Assembly (NCBI GenBank): GCA_013054445.1
Contig: JAAMPI010001039.1
Location: 1-20,746 of the forward strand
Length of the DNA: 20,746 nt
DNA from: Cudoniella acicularis
Lineage: Eukaryota; Ascomycota; Leotiomycetes; Helotiales; Helotiaceae
Reading direction: 5' to 3'
A model generated the notes under the pieces. It did no database searches. It worked only from the letters and a program-made list of their open reading frames with translations, and was not told the DNA's origin. Shown piece after piece: positions 1-9,745 of this stretch. The position numbers and the translations under genes are program-made. How positions within the stretch are numbered: position 1 is the stretch's first letter; the number at the start of each line of letters is the position of its first letter.

Positions 1-1335
1 CGGAAGAAGTCCCTTCACGCATCTTGCCTTTCCCCTTCTTCTTAGAAGAGGGTCCCGCGTCGGCCATTTCGGTATCGCTCTCCCCGTCCTTCTTAGAAGC
101 CTTCGTCTTCTCCCGCCCCTTCTTTCTCTTCCTTAGAGAAAGGCAAGGGTCTCTTATGTCTCTTACTTTTATCATTTCGGCTCTACGGCAAGTAGTTTAG
201 CCACTCTTACGGATATGAGTTTATTCTGATCGTTCTTTCAAGTTGATCCTCTAAGTCCTCTTATGATTCCTTCGCCCGCCTGCTCTTAGGATCCTTTTCT
301 AGAGATTTAACTGCCTTACTGGCGTCTAAGCCGATAGACTTTAACACATTAAAGTCTCTTATAACGAATACATCTTCCTTAACGTAACGTGCCTTATAAT
401 AACCTTCTAACTTCTTTTCTTTTAGCTTCTTGACTTTAGCGTTGTGCTTTTTGTTTAGTTCCTTGATCTGCTTATTTAGCCTCTTAAATTCGGATTTGCT
501 TAAGGAGTTTTCCGGATCCGCGAGAAGATTTCGTACGTAAGGCGTCGCTTCTTTATAGATTTTCACCCACTCCTTACCTAGCTTTATCGCTTCTTCTTCT
601 TCTTCGCTATCGTCGCCGCCTGATTCGGAGCCGGAGTCATTACCAGAAGCATTTTCAGCGAAGTTTTCGTCTTATAAGGCAATTAGGTCGAGCTCTCCTT
701 TTAGTTTAAATTTTTCGTGATTTTTGTTATACGCCTTCCTTTTCTCGGAATCGCTTAGGACTTGATAAGCGTTAGAGACTACTATATAAAACTTTAGTAT
801 TTAACAATAAAATATATAAGAAGGAACAGATTAACTAACTCTTAAAGGCGTTCTCCGTATCCTTATACTTATTCTGATCGGGATAGGTCAGTATTAAGAG
901 CTCCTTATAGGCTTGCCTAACTTCGGATTTCGAGCACTTCTTTACTAGGTTAAGAATACCGTAATAATCCTTTTCCGCGTAATGTTAGACTCGAGTTACG
1001 GCTTTTCTCTGCTCACTAGTATATTAAGTCGCTTTCGTATACTTTACTAGAATTTCATCTTCACTCTCTTCTTCCCCGCTCTTCGGGTCATCGCTGACGG
1101 ATTTCTTGCTAGTTTCCTTACTAGAGTTCTTACTAGATTTTTTGTCTGACTCCTCGTCGGATTTTTTACTAGAATCCTTACTAGAATTCTTATCGGACTT
1201 CTTTCTAAAATCTTCTAGTAATCCGCTAAGTTCGTCGACTTCTTCGTCTAAGTCCTCGCCGCTTTTCTTTTTAGAGCCGTCTTCGTTCTTAGACCTACTC
1301 TCGACATAGGGGAGTAGTAGGTAGGCTATAGACAT
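1..1335 (-). pseudogene. RIP-damaged DnaJ (J-domain) co-chaperone-like gene, cut by window edge
   Basis: J-domain proteins stimulate Hsp70 ATPase through a His-Pro-Asp loop. Reading leftward from an ATG at 1335, the first ~100 codons are Ser/Lys/Asp/Glu-rich, followed by a J domain: KDYYGILNL, then SEVRQAYKELL at about 902-935. An intron at 782-839 (GT..AG, 58 bases) joins in frame to VSNAYQVLSDSEKRKAY, then an acidic linker and a Lys/Arg-rich coiled region (566-261). A basic stretch in another frame (175-1) runs off the window, so the 3' end is unresolved. In-frame stops TAA/TAG sit where Gln or Trp would be expected. The loop reads Tyr-Pro-Asp (877-885) instead of His-Pro-Asp, a CAC to TAC change, so even the domain core is hit. 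The family call is secure; the gene's role is unknown and it is almost surely dead. Confidence 0.8.
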
Positions 1336-1421
1336 TCTAGATGTTTAAGAATTAAATTAAATCAATTAAATTAGAGTAAAGTTTGTCGTTAGATCTAATT
1401 AATTAGAAAAGTGCTGTTTAG

Positions 1422-1455
1422 ATTTAGGTTATGACTTGATTTAGGTTATGACTTG
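1422..1455. repeat. Two perfect tandem copies of a 17-bp unit
   Basis: The unit atttaggttatgacttg occurs twice in a row (1422-1438 and 1439-1455), upstream of the DnaJ-like gene in AT-rich sequence. This is a short local duplication with no recognised role. Confidence 0.9.
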
Positions 1456-3189
1456 ATACTATGTCGTGCCTAGTCGTTAGGGAAAGACTATCCCTATATA
1501 GTTAATCCGGGAGCCATTTAAGGCGCCATTTGTCTTAGGAGTCGACTTCGGTCCCGTACTATAATAAGCCATAATAGGCCCCGCTAAATACTAAAAATAT
1601 ACAAATTCTTTAAAGGGCCATTTCCGGCCCCTTAATATTTAGAGACAAGTAGTGCTTAGAGGAGTCATATTAGTCAACCAGGTCACCTTTTAGACACCTC
1701 TATCCGCCCTAATAATAGAACATTTTGCCTTTAGGCTTAAGATATGACCTACTTCCCCCTTTAAACCAAAAGTAGAGAATTTTCTAGGTTGCGTTCTTTA
1801 ACTATAGCCATACACATCTCTACCCTCTCTACGACAGTTCTCTTACTTGGCCTAGGCCTAGCACATAATATAACGGGTCTAGGAATATATTTCTAGAACA
1901 CTACTACCGCCTAAACGACTACCACCTCCTCGGGCTTCCTAGTAATAACAAATGGCCCTTTTATTAAAGAAACGGTCACTATCGAAATTTAGATTAGTAA
2001 CCTATCCGGATCTAGCGTTATCAAGCTTAGTAATGTTTCTACGGCATCTAAAGTATCCGAATTAAGCGGCCTGCTTAACCCGACTTCTTTTACTAATCAA
2101 TCTCTTTTAACTAAAGCCCCTTCTTTATAAACGACCTCCTGTCCGCCTAACACTACTACGGCTTTTCCTTACTAGGGTACTTCGGCTCGAAATTATAACG
2201 CAACTATGTTTGGCCTAACGGGCCAACTATCCGTAGGCCCCGTACCGCCCCCTTCGCCGATATTCACGAGCTCGGGATCTCCTATAAGTGTCGGACTACT
2301 AAAATTTCCCGCTACTCTACTCGCTCTTATTACCCAAATTGCTATTATGTCACTTCTTTAGGGCTTCTACGAAAGTTTACTATTTTTTTATTTTCGTGCT
2401 TAAATAGACTATTGTTGACCGGCTACGCTAGATATAGAGGTTGATAGTTATAAAATCAATATAGGTCGTTGTGCTTCCCCTTTAATAAAGCCAAGGGTTG
2501 ATTTATTATATAAAGATGATTTTCCGTCTTATTTGACTATAATAGAAAGTAGTATCTTATATTTCTGACTTTAATATAGTCTTTAGTCTACGCGAAATAT
2601 AAGACATCTATTAGTTTAGATTTACTATTTCTTTAAGAATATTATTAAGTTATAGATTTGTAATCCTGTCCTTGACTTAGTCGGTCACCAAGCGTGTGTA
2701 AGATATATCCCAGAACAGCTATAGGGATCGTTGGCTCATCTGCTTACATGAAGAAATCTATGACTATATACACTACGCTCTATCTTAAAGAATGCCAAAT
2801 TTAGAACAGAGTTATTTTAAGTTTGGTGCCGCAATAGGACTCCCAAGCTTTACGGCGCACTTTCCGGCTCCTTCGGCCTTTTAGTGGCAGATTTAGGCTC
2901 CTAAGAACATACTAGATACAATTTATTGTCCCTACCACCGCGTCAGCCCAAGTAAGCCCGTAATAGCACTCTCCTCTTTTTTGGCACTATACTAAAAGTA
3001 GTTTAAACTTAGAAGCCAGTAGGCGATTACGAAGGCATCAACTAGATTTCTAGATAGCTATATAAACTGACCTCTTCTTTTATTAAGACAACTCTTTATC
3101 TCTATTCCTCTTCCTTCTGTCCCTCCTTACTACGCTTCTTCAATTCGGACTTAAACATTTCACAAGATTAGCCTCGTCTAAAGGCTATA
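1456..3189. other. RIP-degraded stretch with one ambiguous coding relic
   Basis: The sequence is TpA-rich with no intact gene. From an ATG at 1744 a plus-strand frame runs to about 2416 with only some seven stops, all TAA/TAG; it would give a Ser/Thr-rich protein with a hydrophobic stretch near 1840-1890. The opposite strand, codon-for-codon in register over 1620-2300, also reads as a plausible Val/Glu-rich protein but with about twice as many stops. I cannot decide the strand and recognise neither. From 2417 to 3189 I see only AT-rich sequence leading up to the F-box relic. Confidence 0.4.
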
Positions 3190-4644
3190 ATGCTTCATTT
3201 ACCAGACGAGATTTTACTAAAGATATTCGATTTCCTCTATTATGTCGACGATAATTTTAATATTTATAGTAATAAGAATAACCTTCTAGCGAGTCGTCTT
3301 GTGTATAAAAGGCTAGCGACAATCGGGAAACATCTTTCATTTGAGCATATTACTTTTATTAATAATATAAAAGGATATAAGAGGCTCTTAATATTATCAC
3401 AATCCTTAGTAGCTAATAGCGTTCGACGTTTATCTTGTTACTTTTAAGCTTTTGATATAGTCATAACCGAATACGTTGACCAAATTTTTGGTTTCGGCCA
3501 CTATAACATGCATAAGGTCAACGAGATATACGAATTATAGTATTTGCCTCGTAATCGACAATAGACTCGCTTATAAGCTCGTGGCGGAGATATAGGTGTT
3601 TTAAACAAAGTAATACCTTCGTTCGAAAGGCTTTCCGCTATCAATATTATATAGGATTTTAGCGATCGATATAGAGATATGTTTTAAATATTAAGTCCTT
3701 ATATTCGTAGTTCTTTTACAAATTCTCTACTTGGACAAAGGATTTTCGAGACGATCATAGGCGCTATTTCTAACTCATAAATTAGTATTAAAGTTCTTTA
3801 ACTTAGACATATCGAAGATAATAAACATTTCGAAGATACGAGCACTTTACGCAAACTTAACCGTATATATTAACCTCTTATAACTAGTATAATATAAGGA
3901 TTTACTATCACAAGCCGTAGATTATATCAACAAGCTTTTCGGAGATTAAGGCGACTAAGAATTAGATTACTATTAAAACATGATTTAAATGATAATAGCT
4001 TATTAATATTTATCTAATCGGCACTCTCGCTCGAAGAGTTATAGTTATAATTCAATTATTAAGGCGAGTAAGCTCTTACGTTAAATTTCCTAAGCTCTTT
4101 TAAACTACCTCGCTTACGGACTCTTAGATTAGACTTGGCACTAATTAAAGATTCGTTTTACTTGGTTGACTTCTTTAGTAAACATACTACTAGTCTAAAA
4201 ATAATTAGTTTCCGAGAGCTTAAGCTTAAAACAGGCTCCTAGGAAACTGTCTTTATTAAGATAAAGAAACTTTTAACCTTAAGCTCGGTATATATAAGAG
4301 GAGCTTTTAAAGTTAGAAGAGTTACGGAGATCAAGTCTAGATTAACGGAACATAGTCGTAGAGTATTTAGCGATAAAGCAATCGAGGACTTTATTTAATA
4401 TAAAACAGACGATAACCCGTTTGATCTATTACGGTCTGCCTATAGGGATTTTCCGCCGTATTTAGGCGGAGACTGGCAATGTTAGAATAGGTGCTTATAC
4501 CGGTAGGTAGTCAAGATATTTAATAGAAAGAACCCGTTAGTCTACGTATATATTAGTAACTTTAACCCTCCCCTTTGTCCGGATAATAGATTTTCTTTTA
4601 CTTTATATCTTTAAAGCTTTAAGGTATTATTCTTTCTTAATTAA
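3190..4644 (+). pseudogene. F-box protein pseudogene (RIP-inactivated)
   Basis: F-box proteins recruit substrates to SCF ubiquitin ligases through an N-terminal Skp1-binding F-box. The ATG at 3190 is followed at codons 4-16 by LPDEILLKIFDFL, a textbook F-box start, then LLASRLVYKRLATIG. The same frame continues, with no frameshift I can find, for about 480 codons, interrupted by about 20 stops that are all TAA or TAG and never TGA. The C-terminal half has leucine-spaced segments such as LRTLRLDLALIKDSF, like the LRR-type regions of fungal F-box proteins. The end could be TAG at 4504 or TAA at 4642. The first stop is at 3445, leaving only 85 intact codons. The family is clear, the substrate is unknown, and the copy is non-functional. 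Confidence 0.85.
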
Positions 4645-5422
4645 AGCTTCGGGTTATAGTCCCGAAATTTAGATATAGGCCGATATTCGAGGTAGAGTAA
4701 AGGGTAGTAACTAAAACGGCTTTCGGCGCGTCGACGGGACGGATCAATAGTATAACCAAAACTATAGTATTTTCTTACTACAAATCGAAACCTTATAGAG
4801 AAATAGCTAAAGAATAATAGTATAATAACTATAACTTTATATAATAGTTTATAACAAATACGTTAACGAAATCTATTTTAGTTAAAGATCCTTCTCCCCT
4901 ATAGTACTAGAAGAATCAGCCTCCGCTTCCGGATCCCCCCTTAAGTCAATTTATATTAGAAGTTCCTCCGGCCTAGATAAATATATAGTAGTGGCTGTTT
5001 TAATAGTAGTAGTAGTAAAGTATTAAGACCGACATGTTATAAATAAAGGAGAACCATCTCCCCCTTTCCCGGCTCCCTTTCTACGCGAGCCCTTCGTCCC
5101 CCTTATCACTATCAGAGTAAATCTAGTAGTCTTTTTACGGTAAAGTTTACCCTTGCCCTTCTTCGATATAAAGGTGAATCCGAAAATCATTTTGATCAAT
5201 TTTATCTTTAAAGTTAGTTAGTTTAGGAGGTTAAGACGAGAGTAGATTCGGATCTAGAAATGTTAATAAAATTAAAATCGTCTTTATATACCCGAAGGGA
5301 GGCTCCGGGCTAGACTAGGGGTCGATAGGAAACTATATTTAGACGGAGCCTAAATAGGCTCTAGGGGTCCCGTTTCGGAGTAAGAATACCGGAAAATTTA
5401 GATACTTAGGATCTTTACTTAT
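4645..5422. other. AT-rich degraded intergenic stretch
   Basis: I see no recognisable gene between the F-box relic and the next plus-strand relic. It is TpA-rich with scattered short GC-richer pieces (around 4910-4990 and 5050-5110) that may be eroded coding or promoter sequence. No repeat or RNA is evident. Confidence 0.4.
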
Positions 5423-6955
5423 ATGTTATATAGACGCCCTACGATTATAGTCTTTGCTTTACTAAAACAACATAACATAGATACCACCTCTAGCTAAGAA
5501 GCCGCCCTAACTCCTAACTGGCAATTTGATCCGTAGGAGCCAGTAGACTTCTCTATTAACGACCTGCTAAAGAGAGTCGAGGAATTTCAAAAGCGACAGT
5601 AGCTAGAGACGCTAGAGAGGATCACTACGGAGAATTCGTGGCTAGAATTCTATATCGCAAGACATTAGCAAAATTCTACCCGAACGATAAATCTGCTATA
5701 AGAGATATATAATACTATAATACTGATATAGAAGGCACTCGAGAAATATCGTCTTAAGGAGGTGAAGGCGGATCAAGCCTGGCTTGTCTTCTAAGGAATA
5801 CGTAAACGTCCTAATATTACTCCTAGAACTCACCAAGCCGGCTAGATTTGATTTAAGCGAGGTACTTACTGATTTAAAGAGTTTAAAATTGTTAATTATT
5901 TACTATAACTTGATATAAATAATACGAGCTTACTAAATTTAATAATTATCTCTTATAAACATAACCTTCTAGATCCGAAGCACTTAGAATATAGCCTATC
6001 TCGATACTACTAACTCAACGGTCTTTTTTTAAATCCGTCACTAGACTGTCTATAGTATCTTTAGATTCTTTCGTCTATATTACCAGGTTTTTTATATAGG
6101 CCTCTATATCCGTAAAAAATCTATCTTTAGGGTTAATATCGTCCTAAACATTAGGGGGTAGGCATTACCTTATTTTCTCTTATAACCTAGTAGTATCCTG
6201 TTAGTAATAGTTTATAGGTCTTCGCTAAAGGGAGGTACTCACTCGTTCCGGAGGTCCTGAATAATCACTTTAAGCCCGCCAATTCTACCCTCGAGCAAGG
6301 TAAATCTATCTTTAAAGCTTAGACCGACTTCGTCAGTTGTGTCATCAGCTACGGCGCTTTACACCTAAGCACCTGTCTATACCTGTAGCGGATCTCCTAG
6401 ATCCGTTATAGTATTATTAAGTTCACTGCCTTGTGCCGGCTATAGGTAGCCTTCTAAAGCGTTTTCTATTAGCACCGATTCATAACTAGGATAAGGGAAC
6501 ATTTGAGAAATTTGGTGATCGGGAACATATAAGAAGACGTTCTAAGCTTTCTGGTCTAGGAAGTCTCTAAGAAAGAGAGGATTCAGTTCCAACTTCTAAA
6601 CTACGGTTTGGTCTGCGTACTATTAGGAGTTTTGATAGTCTATCTTAAGAATTCTAGAATGTGATAGATACTATGATTCAATTCTTCCGGTCCTTTTAAG
6701 TACAAGTCGCCCTTTACTATAAATAGAAGCGACGTAGTATAGTAGCTTAGATCAATCTCACTGTGCTTAGCAGAATGTTTTATGCCTAAATAGTAGAAGT
6801 CAATTAGATAGTTCAACATGAACTAGCTTATAACTATTTGCGGAATGATAGGCACTAAATATCGACTAGCTCGATCTCGGCATAGAAGTCTCGTTTCCCC
6901 CGTCATCACGATCGATCCGCTTGTGCTGACTCGCTCGCCAGGTTTAAACATATAA
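5423..6955 (+). pseudogene. Long unrecognised protein gene, RIP-inactivated
   Basis: A single frame runs from an ATG at 5423 (MLYRRPTIIVFALLKQHNID) to a TAA at 6953-6955, about 510 codons, with no intron or frameshift I can detect. It carries nearly 40 in-frame stops; all but four are TAA/TAG and sit where Gln or Trp fits. Readable stretches are strongly protein-like: INDLLKRVEEFQ near the start, ITTENSWLEFYIARH, LTPNWQFD, HFKPANSTLEQGKSIFKA near 6260-6320 and a hydrophobic LVCVLLGVLIVYL near 6610-6650. The N-terminal third looks helical and charged, the middle is rich in hydrophobic residues, and one membrane-like segment lies near codon 405. I do not recognise the family. The true end is uncertain because the final TAA may itself be a mutated Gln codon. 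Confidence 0.65.
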
Positions 6956-7088
6956 GGCGTTCACTAATTTCCTCTTCGAAATCCCGTATCCTTCCCCGGT
7001 TTTCCTTCCCAAGCCAGCTCGCTGTTTCTTCTATGGCCTTATATAACGCATCCTGATTCTTAGATATCTCGTTATCTGCCTCTGCCAC
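6906..7088 (-). CDS. Possible 5' exon of an unrecognised minus-strand gene
   Basis: This stop-free minus-strand stretch of 60 codons begins MAEADNEISKNQDALYKAI and is rich in Glu/Lys/Ser, with a helix-like pattern and an intact Trp. It ends at a TGA, unlike the TAA/TAG stops typical of this block. It overlaps the tail of the plus-strand relic. It could be the first exon of a convergent gene whose remainder is destroyed, or simply antisense to coding sequence. I give low weight to either reading. Confidence 0.25.
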   Translation of the reverse strand: MAEADNEISKNQDALYKAIEETASWLGKENRGRIRDFEEEISERLICLNLASESAQADRS

Positions 7089-7510
7089 CAGCGGTTAAAG
7101 ACGGTGCTATAAGTTATAGTATATAATAAGCTTCCGTAGAGATTCTTCGTCTTGGCATAGCTTTTTAGTGACCAGATACTAAAGATAAAGTACTTATACG
7201 TTAGACATTATTAAGGTTAGAGATAGTATTAAAGATGATAGTATAGTAACTTATCCCTTAGTATCGGCATATAGGTAGTACTTTTAAAGAATTATCGTAA
7301 AGACTAGGGAGCCCGATTCTCTCCTAGGGGAGCCAAAAACGGTCACGTCTGATGCCAGGAGTTTATAGGGTTGTTGCCCTACGTTTATTGACTAAGCGTT
7401 TAGAAACGGTATCTAAAAACAGCCTTAGAAGGGTACTATAATATTTCTAGAATATTATATTAGGCTGACTAGTATTTTAAGGTCCTAATCAGGGTACCTG
7501 GTAGCGGGAT
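7089..7510. other. Degraded stretch upstream of coiled-coil relic
   Basis: No gene is recognised. The frame of the downstream coiled-coil relic may extend upstream to about 7440 (GPNQGTW is readable just before 7511), so part of this stretch may be its damaged N-terminal exon or leader. Confidence 0.35.
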
Positions 7511-8759
7511 GGCTACGATCAGCGCTAGGCTATAGAGTCGTCTAGGCTTATACTATACCTAACCGAAGACACTAATAAGAAAATAGCTTCTATATGTTAA
7601 AATGTCTAAGCGCTGCTTAAGGATACTTTAAGAGCATTTTCGACTCGCTAATTTGCTAGTCAATTCTATTTAATTATATATCCCCTCTGCTATTTTAAGG
7701 ACGAAAGCCTAACACCTACGAAGTAACAAACATAGGCAGAGAACATAAAAACCATTTAATCTCTTCTATAAGAATAATCATCAAATCACGACATAGCGTC
7801 TCGATATACTATCCAGGTAAGTATAGGCATATATAATCCTCCGAAAGCGCTCCTACTAACACTTGTAGGCTAACCGCCTCGAACGTATTAATACTAGCGG
7901 TCGAATATTGCCTTCTAATTCTCTTAAGGGTACCAGGACGTAACCTCGACTACTTAGCAACTAAGACTTTGATACTATAACTAAGCAACTCCTGATAGTA
8001 GGCGAGTCTATCGAAGTGTCTCGCCAAAACTTGTTCGAGACGCGGTTTGTTGCCTCTTCTGCTCTATAGGACCTCGAGCAAGAACGACAAGTTCGACAGA
8101 GATGCTCTGACGCTTATAAAGAACTATATGTCTAGTATGAAAGGAAAGTCGTAGAGATACACGAAATGACAGCCAAGTTCGGCTCGCTATATAAGGAGCT
8201 TAAGGAATCCTAGAAGACGACTTCTAATTACCGGTCGGCCTTCGAAGAATATAAGCGTCGCGCCTCTAAGAATAGAGATAGGGTCAAGGACCTTAAGGGG
8301 AGAAGAGTAGAGGCTATAAAACAAATCTAGGTTATAATTAAAAGGGATATTTCGGCTAGGATAATAATCGATAAGCTAGAGAAGGAAAGGGAAGATTTAA
8401 TATAGGGACACCGGGTAGTAATTAGCGTAAGGGTAGCTCGTAAGTGTCTTGCTAAGCAAAGGATCGACGAGCTATAGGAGGGAGCAGACATATTGATATA
8501 GGAACATCAGGTAACAATAAACATTACGGTCGGCCGTATAAATTCTACCGAGTAGAAAGTCGAGGAATTTAGGAAGATTATTAGTATATTTGAGTATTAG
8601 GAGGTGGATTCGACTTGTCTGACTCCTAAACAGTCTCTAGGAGCTATGAAACGACCGAGGTCGGAGACCAAATAGTAGCGTGGCCGCCCTTCTAAGTATA
8701 GAAAGTGTAAGGACGTAATAAAGATGCGGGATAAAGACACGATAGTAGTACGAAATTGA
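7511..8759 (+). pseudogene. Coiled-coil protein with AT-hook-like C terminus, RIP-inactivated
   Basis: Two exons read in one continuous frame. The first is readable from about 7511 to 7816 (TEDTNKKIASIC, then ALLKDTLRAFSTR). An intron at 7817-7868 is textbook: GTAAGT donor, TACTAAC branch site at 7854-7860, TAG acceptor, 52 bases, phase 0. The second exon (7869-8759) has long charged helical stretches (AKFGSLYKELKES, FEEYKRRASKNRDRVKDLKG, KVEEFRKIISIFEY) and ends with KRPRSETK, two mutated codons and RGRPSKYRKC, which resembles an AT-hook DNA-binding motif, before TGA at 8757. Nearly all other stops are TAG/TAA at Gln/Trp positions. The family is not recognised; a nuclear or DNA-associated role is only a guess from the basic tail. 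The start is uncertain. Confidence 0.65.
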
Positions 8760-9130
8760 ATTGACAAAATGATATTTTAGGATAGCCCGGTATAGTTTAT
8801 ATATTCGCGCTTAGTTACTATATTCTATAGGAAATTTATTTATACTTTATATTAAAACTATTTTATATTATAAAACGTGAATTACTCTAGGTAATAGAAT
8901 ATTTCGGAAGGGTAGACTACCCGCTAAAGTCTCTATAACCCTATAGAACAGTCAAGTACCCTAACATGTCGCCTATTGTCGTTAGTATTTGCCGATTTTA
9001 ATATAGAGATGTTCGGATATCAGATCAGCTCGATAAGTGTTAGGTCGTTAAATTAAGCTTTTTTTACTCACGCTTGCTCACGCGACACGACAACTAGTAG
9101 GGCCTATTCCCTACCATATAATCCCTGTCT
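8760..9130. other. AT-rich degraded stretch, no gene seen
   Basis: This follows the coiled-coil relic and has many TpA steps. I find no coding frame, RNA or repeat here other than the minisatellite that begins at 9131. Confidence 0.4.
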
Positions 9131-9212
9131 CTATACCCTGGTTCTATACCCTAGCTCTATACCCTGTTTCTATACCCTGTTTCTATACCTGGTTCTACAC
9201 CCTAGTTCTATA
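9131..9212. repeat. 13-bp minisatellite, about six copies
   Basis: Six units of the form ctataccctggtt follow one another: 9131-9143, 9144-9156, 9157-9169, 9170-9182, a 12-base unit 9183-9194, 9195-9207, then a partial unit ctata. Units 3 and 4 are identical; the others differ in the last bases (ggtt, agct, gttt, agtt). It lies in the spacer between the coiled-coil and MFS relics. Some gg/ag differences could be RIP changes in an originally more uniform array. Confidence 0.9.
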
Positions 9213-9745
9213 TTAATAGGTTTCCCAAGTAGGATTCGCGTCTCTCTGACTTTTTCGTAGATATCCCGCGGACTGCCTAAGAGCTAGTAAGATTTCCGTA
9301 GATAAGGTATCTAACTTGGATACCGGCAGTCTTTTGCCGTGATAGACTTCTTAAAAGTGCGATCGTCGGCTTTGTCGCACGTTAAATTATTCTAATATAC
9401 TATAGAGATTTCCGTGCTAGACTTGGCGTGAACGGTACTGTTGTCTAGCTGACAACTCAACTAACGGAGGATGATAGCTAAAGTTGCTAAATTGTGACAT
9501 AATCTTATCTTTATCTGCTTTTAAGCCAGCGGGCTGACTCGATTCTAAGGGAAACTTCTCCAAGTGACTACTATACATCTCATTTTCAAGTGTATTATAC
9601 CACCTTTACAAGCGTATAAACAGAAACTTTATATTATACCAATCTGAATAAGTTAGAACGTGATTATACCTCTCGCAGCTTATACACATTCACGTTTTCT
9701 TTAGCGTAGGAGTATTAAACAAAGATAGACGAGCCGGCCTCAAAT
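9213..9745. other. Upstream spacer of the MFS relic
   Basis: This is AT-rich sequence without a recognisable gene and presumably contains the decayed promoter of the transporter relic starting at 9746. A short imperfect duplication (ttatattataccaatctgaa and gattataccct-like pieces) lies near 9590-9680. Confidence 0.35.

Noticed and set aside
1106..1309. Plus-strand frame rich in Ser/Leu/Phe
   Set aside because: It is the exact antisense of the Ser/Lys/Asp-rich leader of the DnaJ-like relic, which continues into a real domain.
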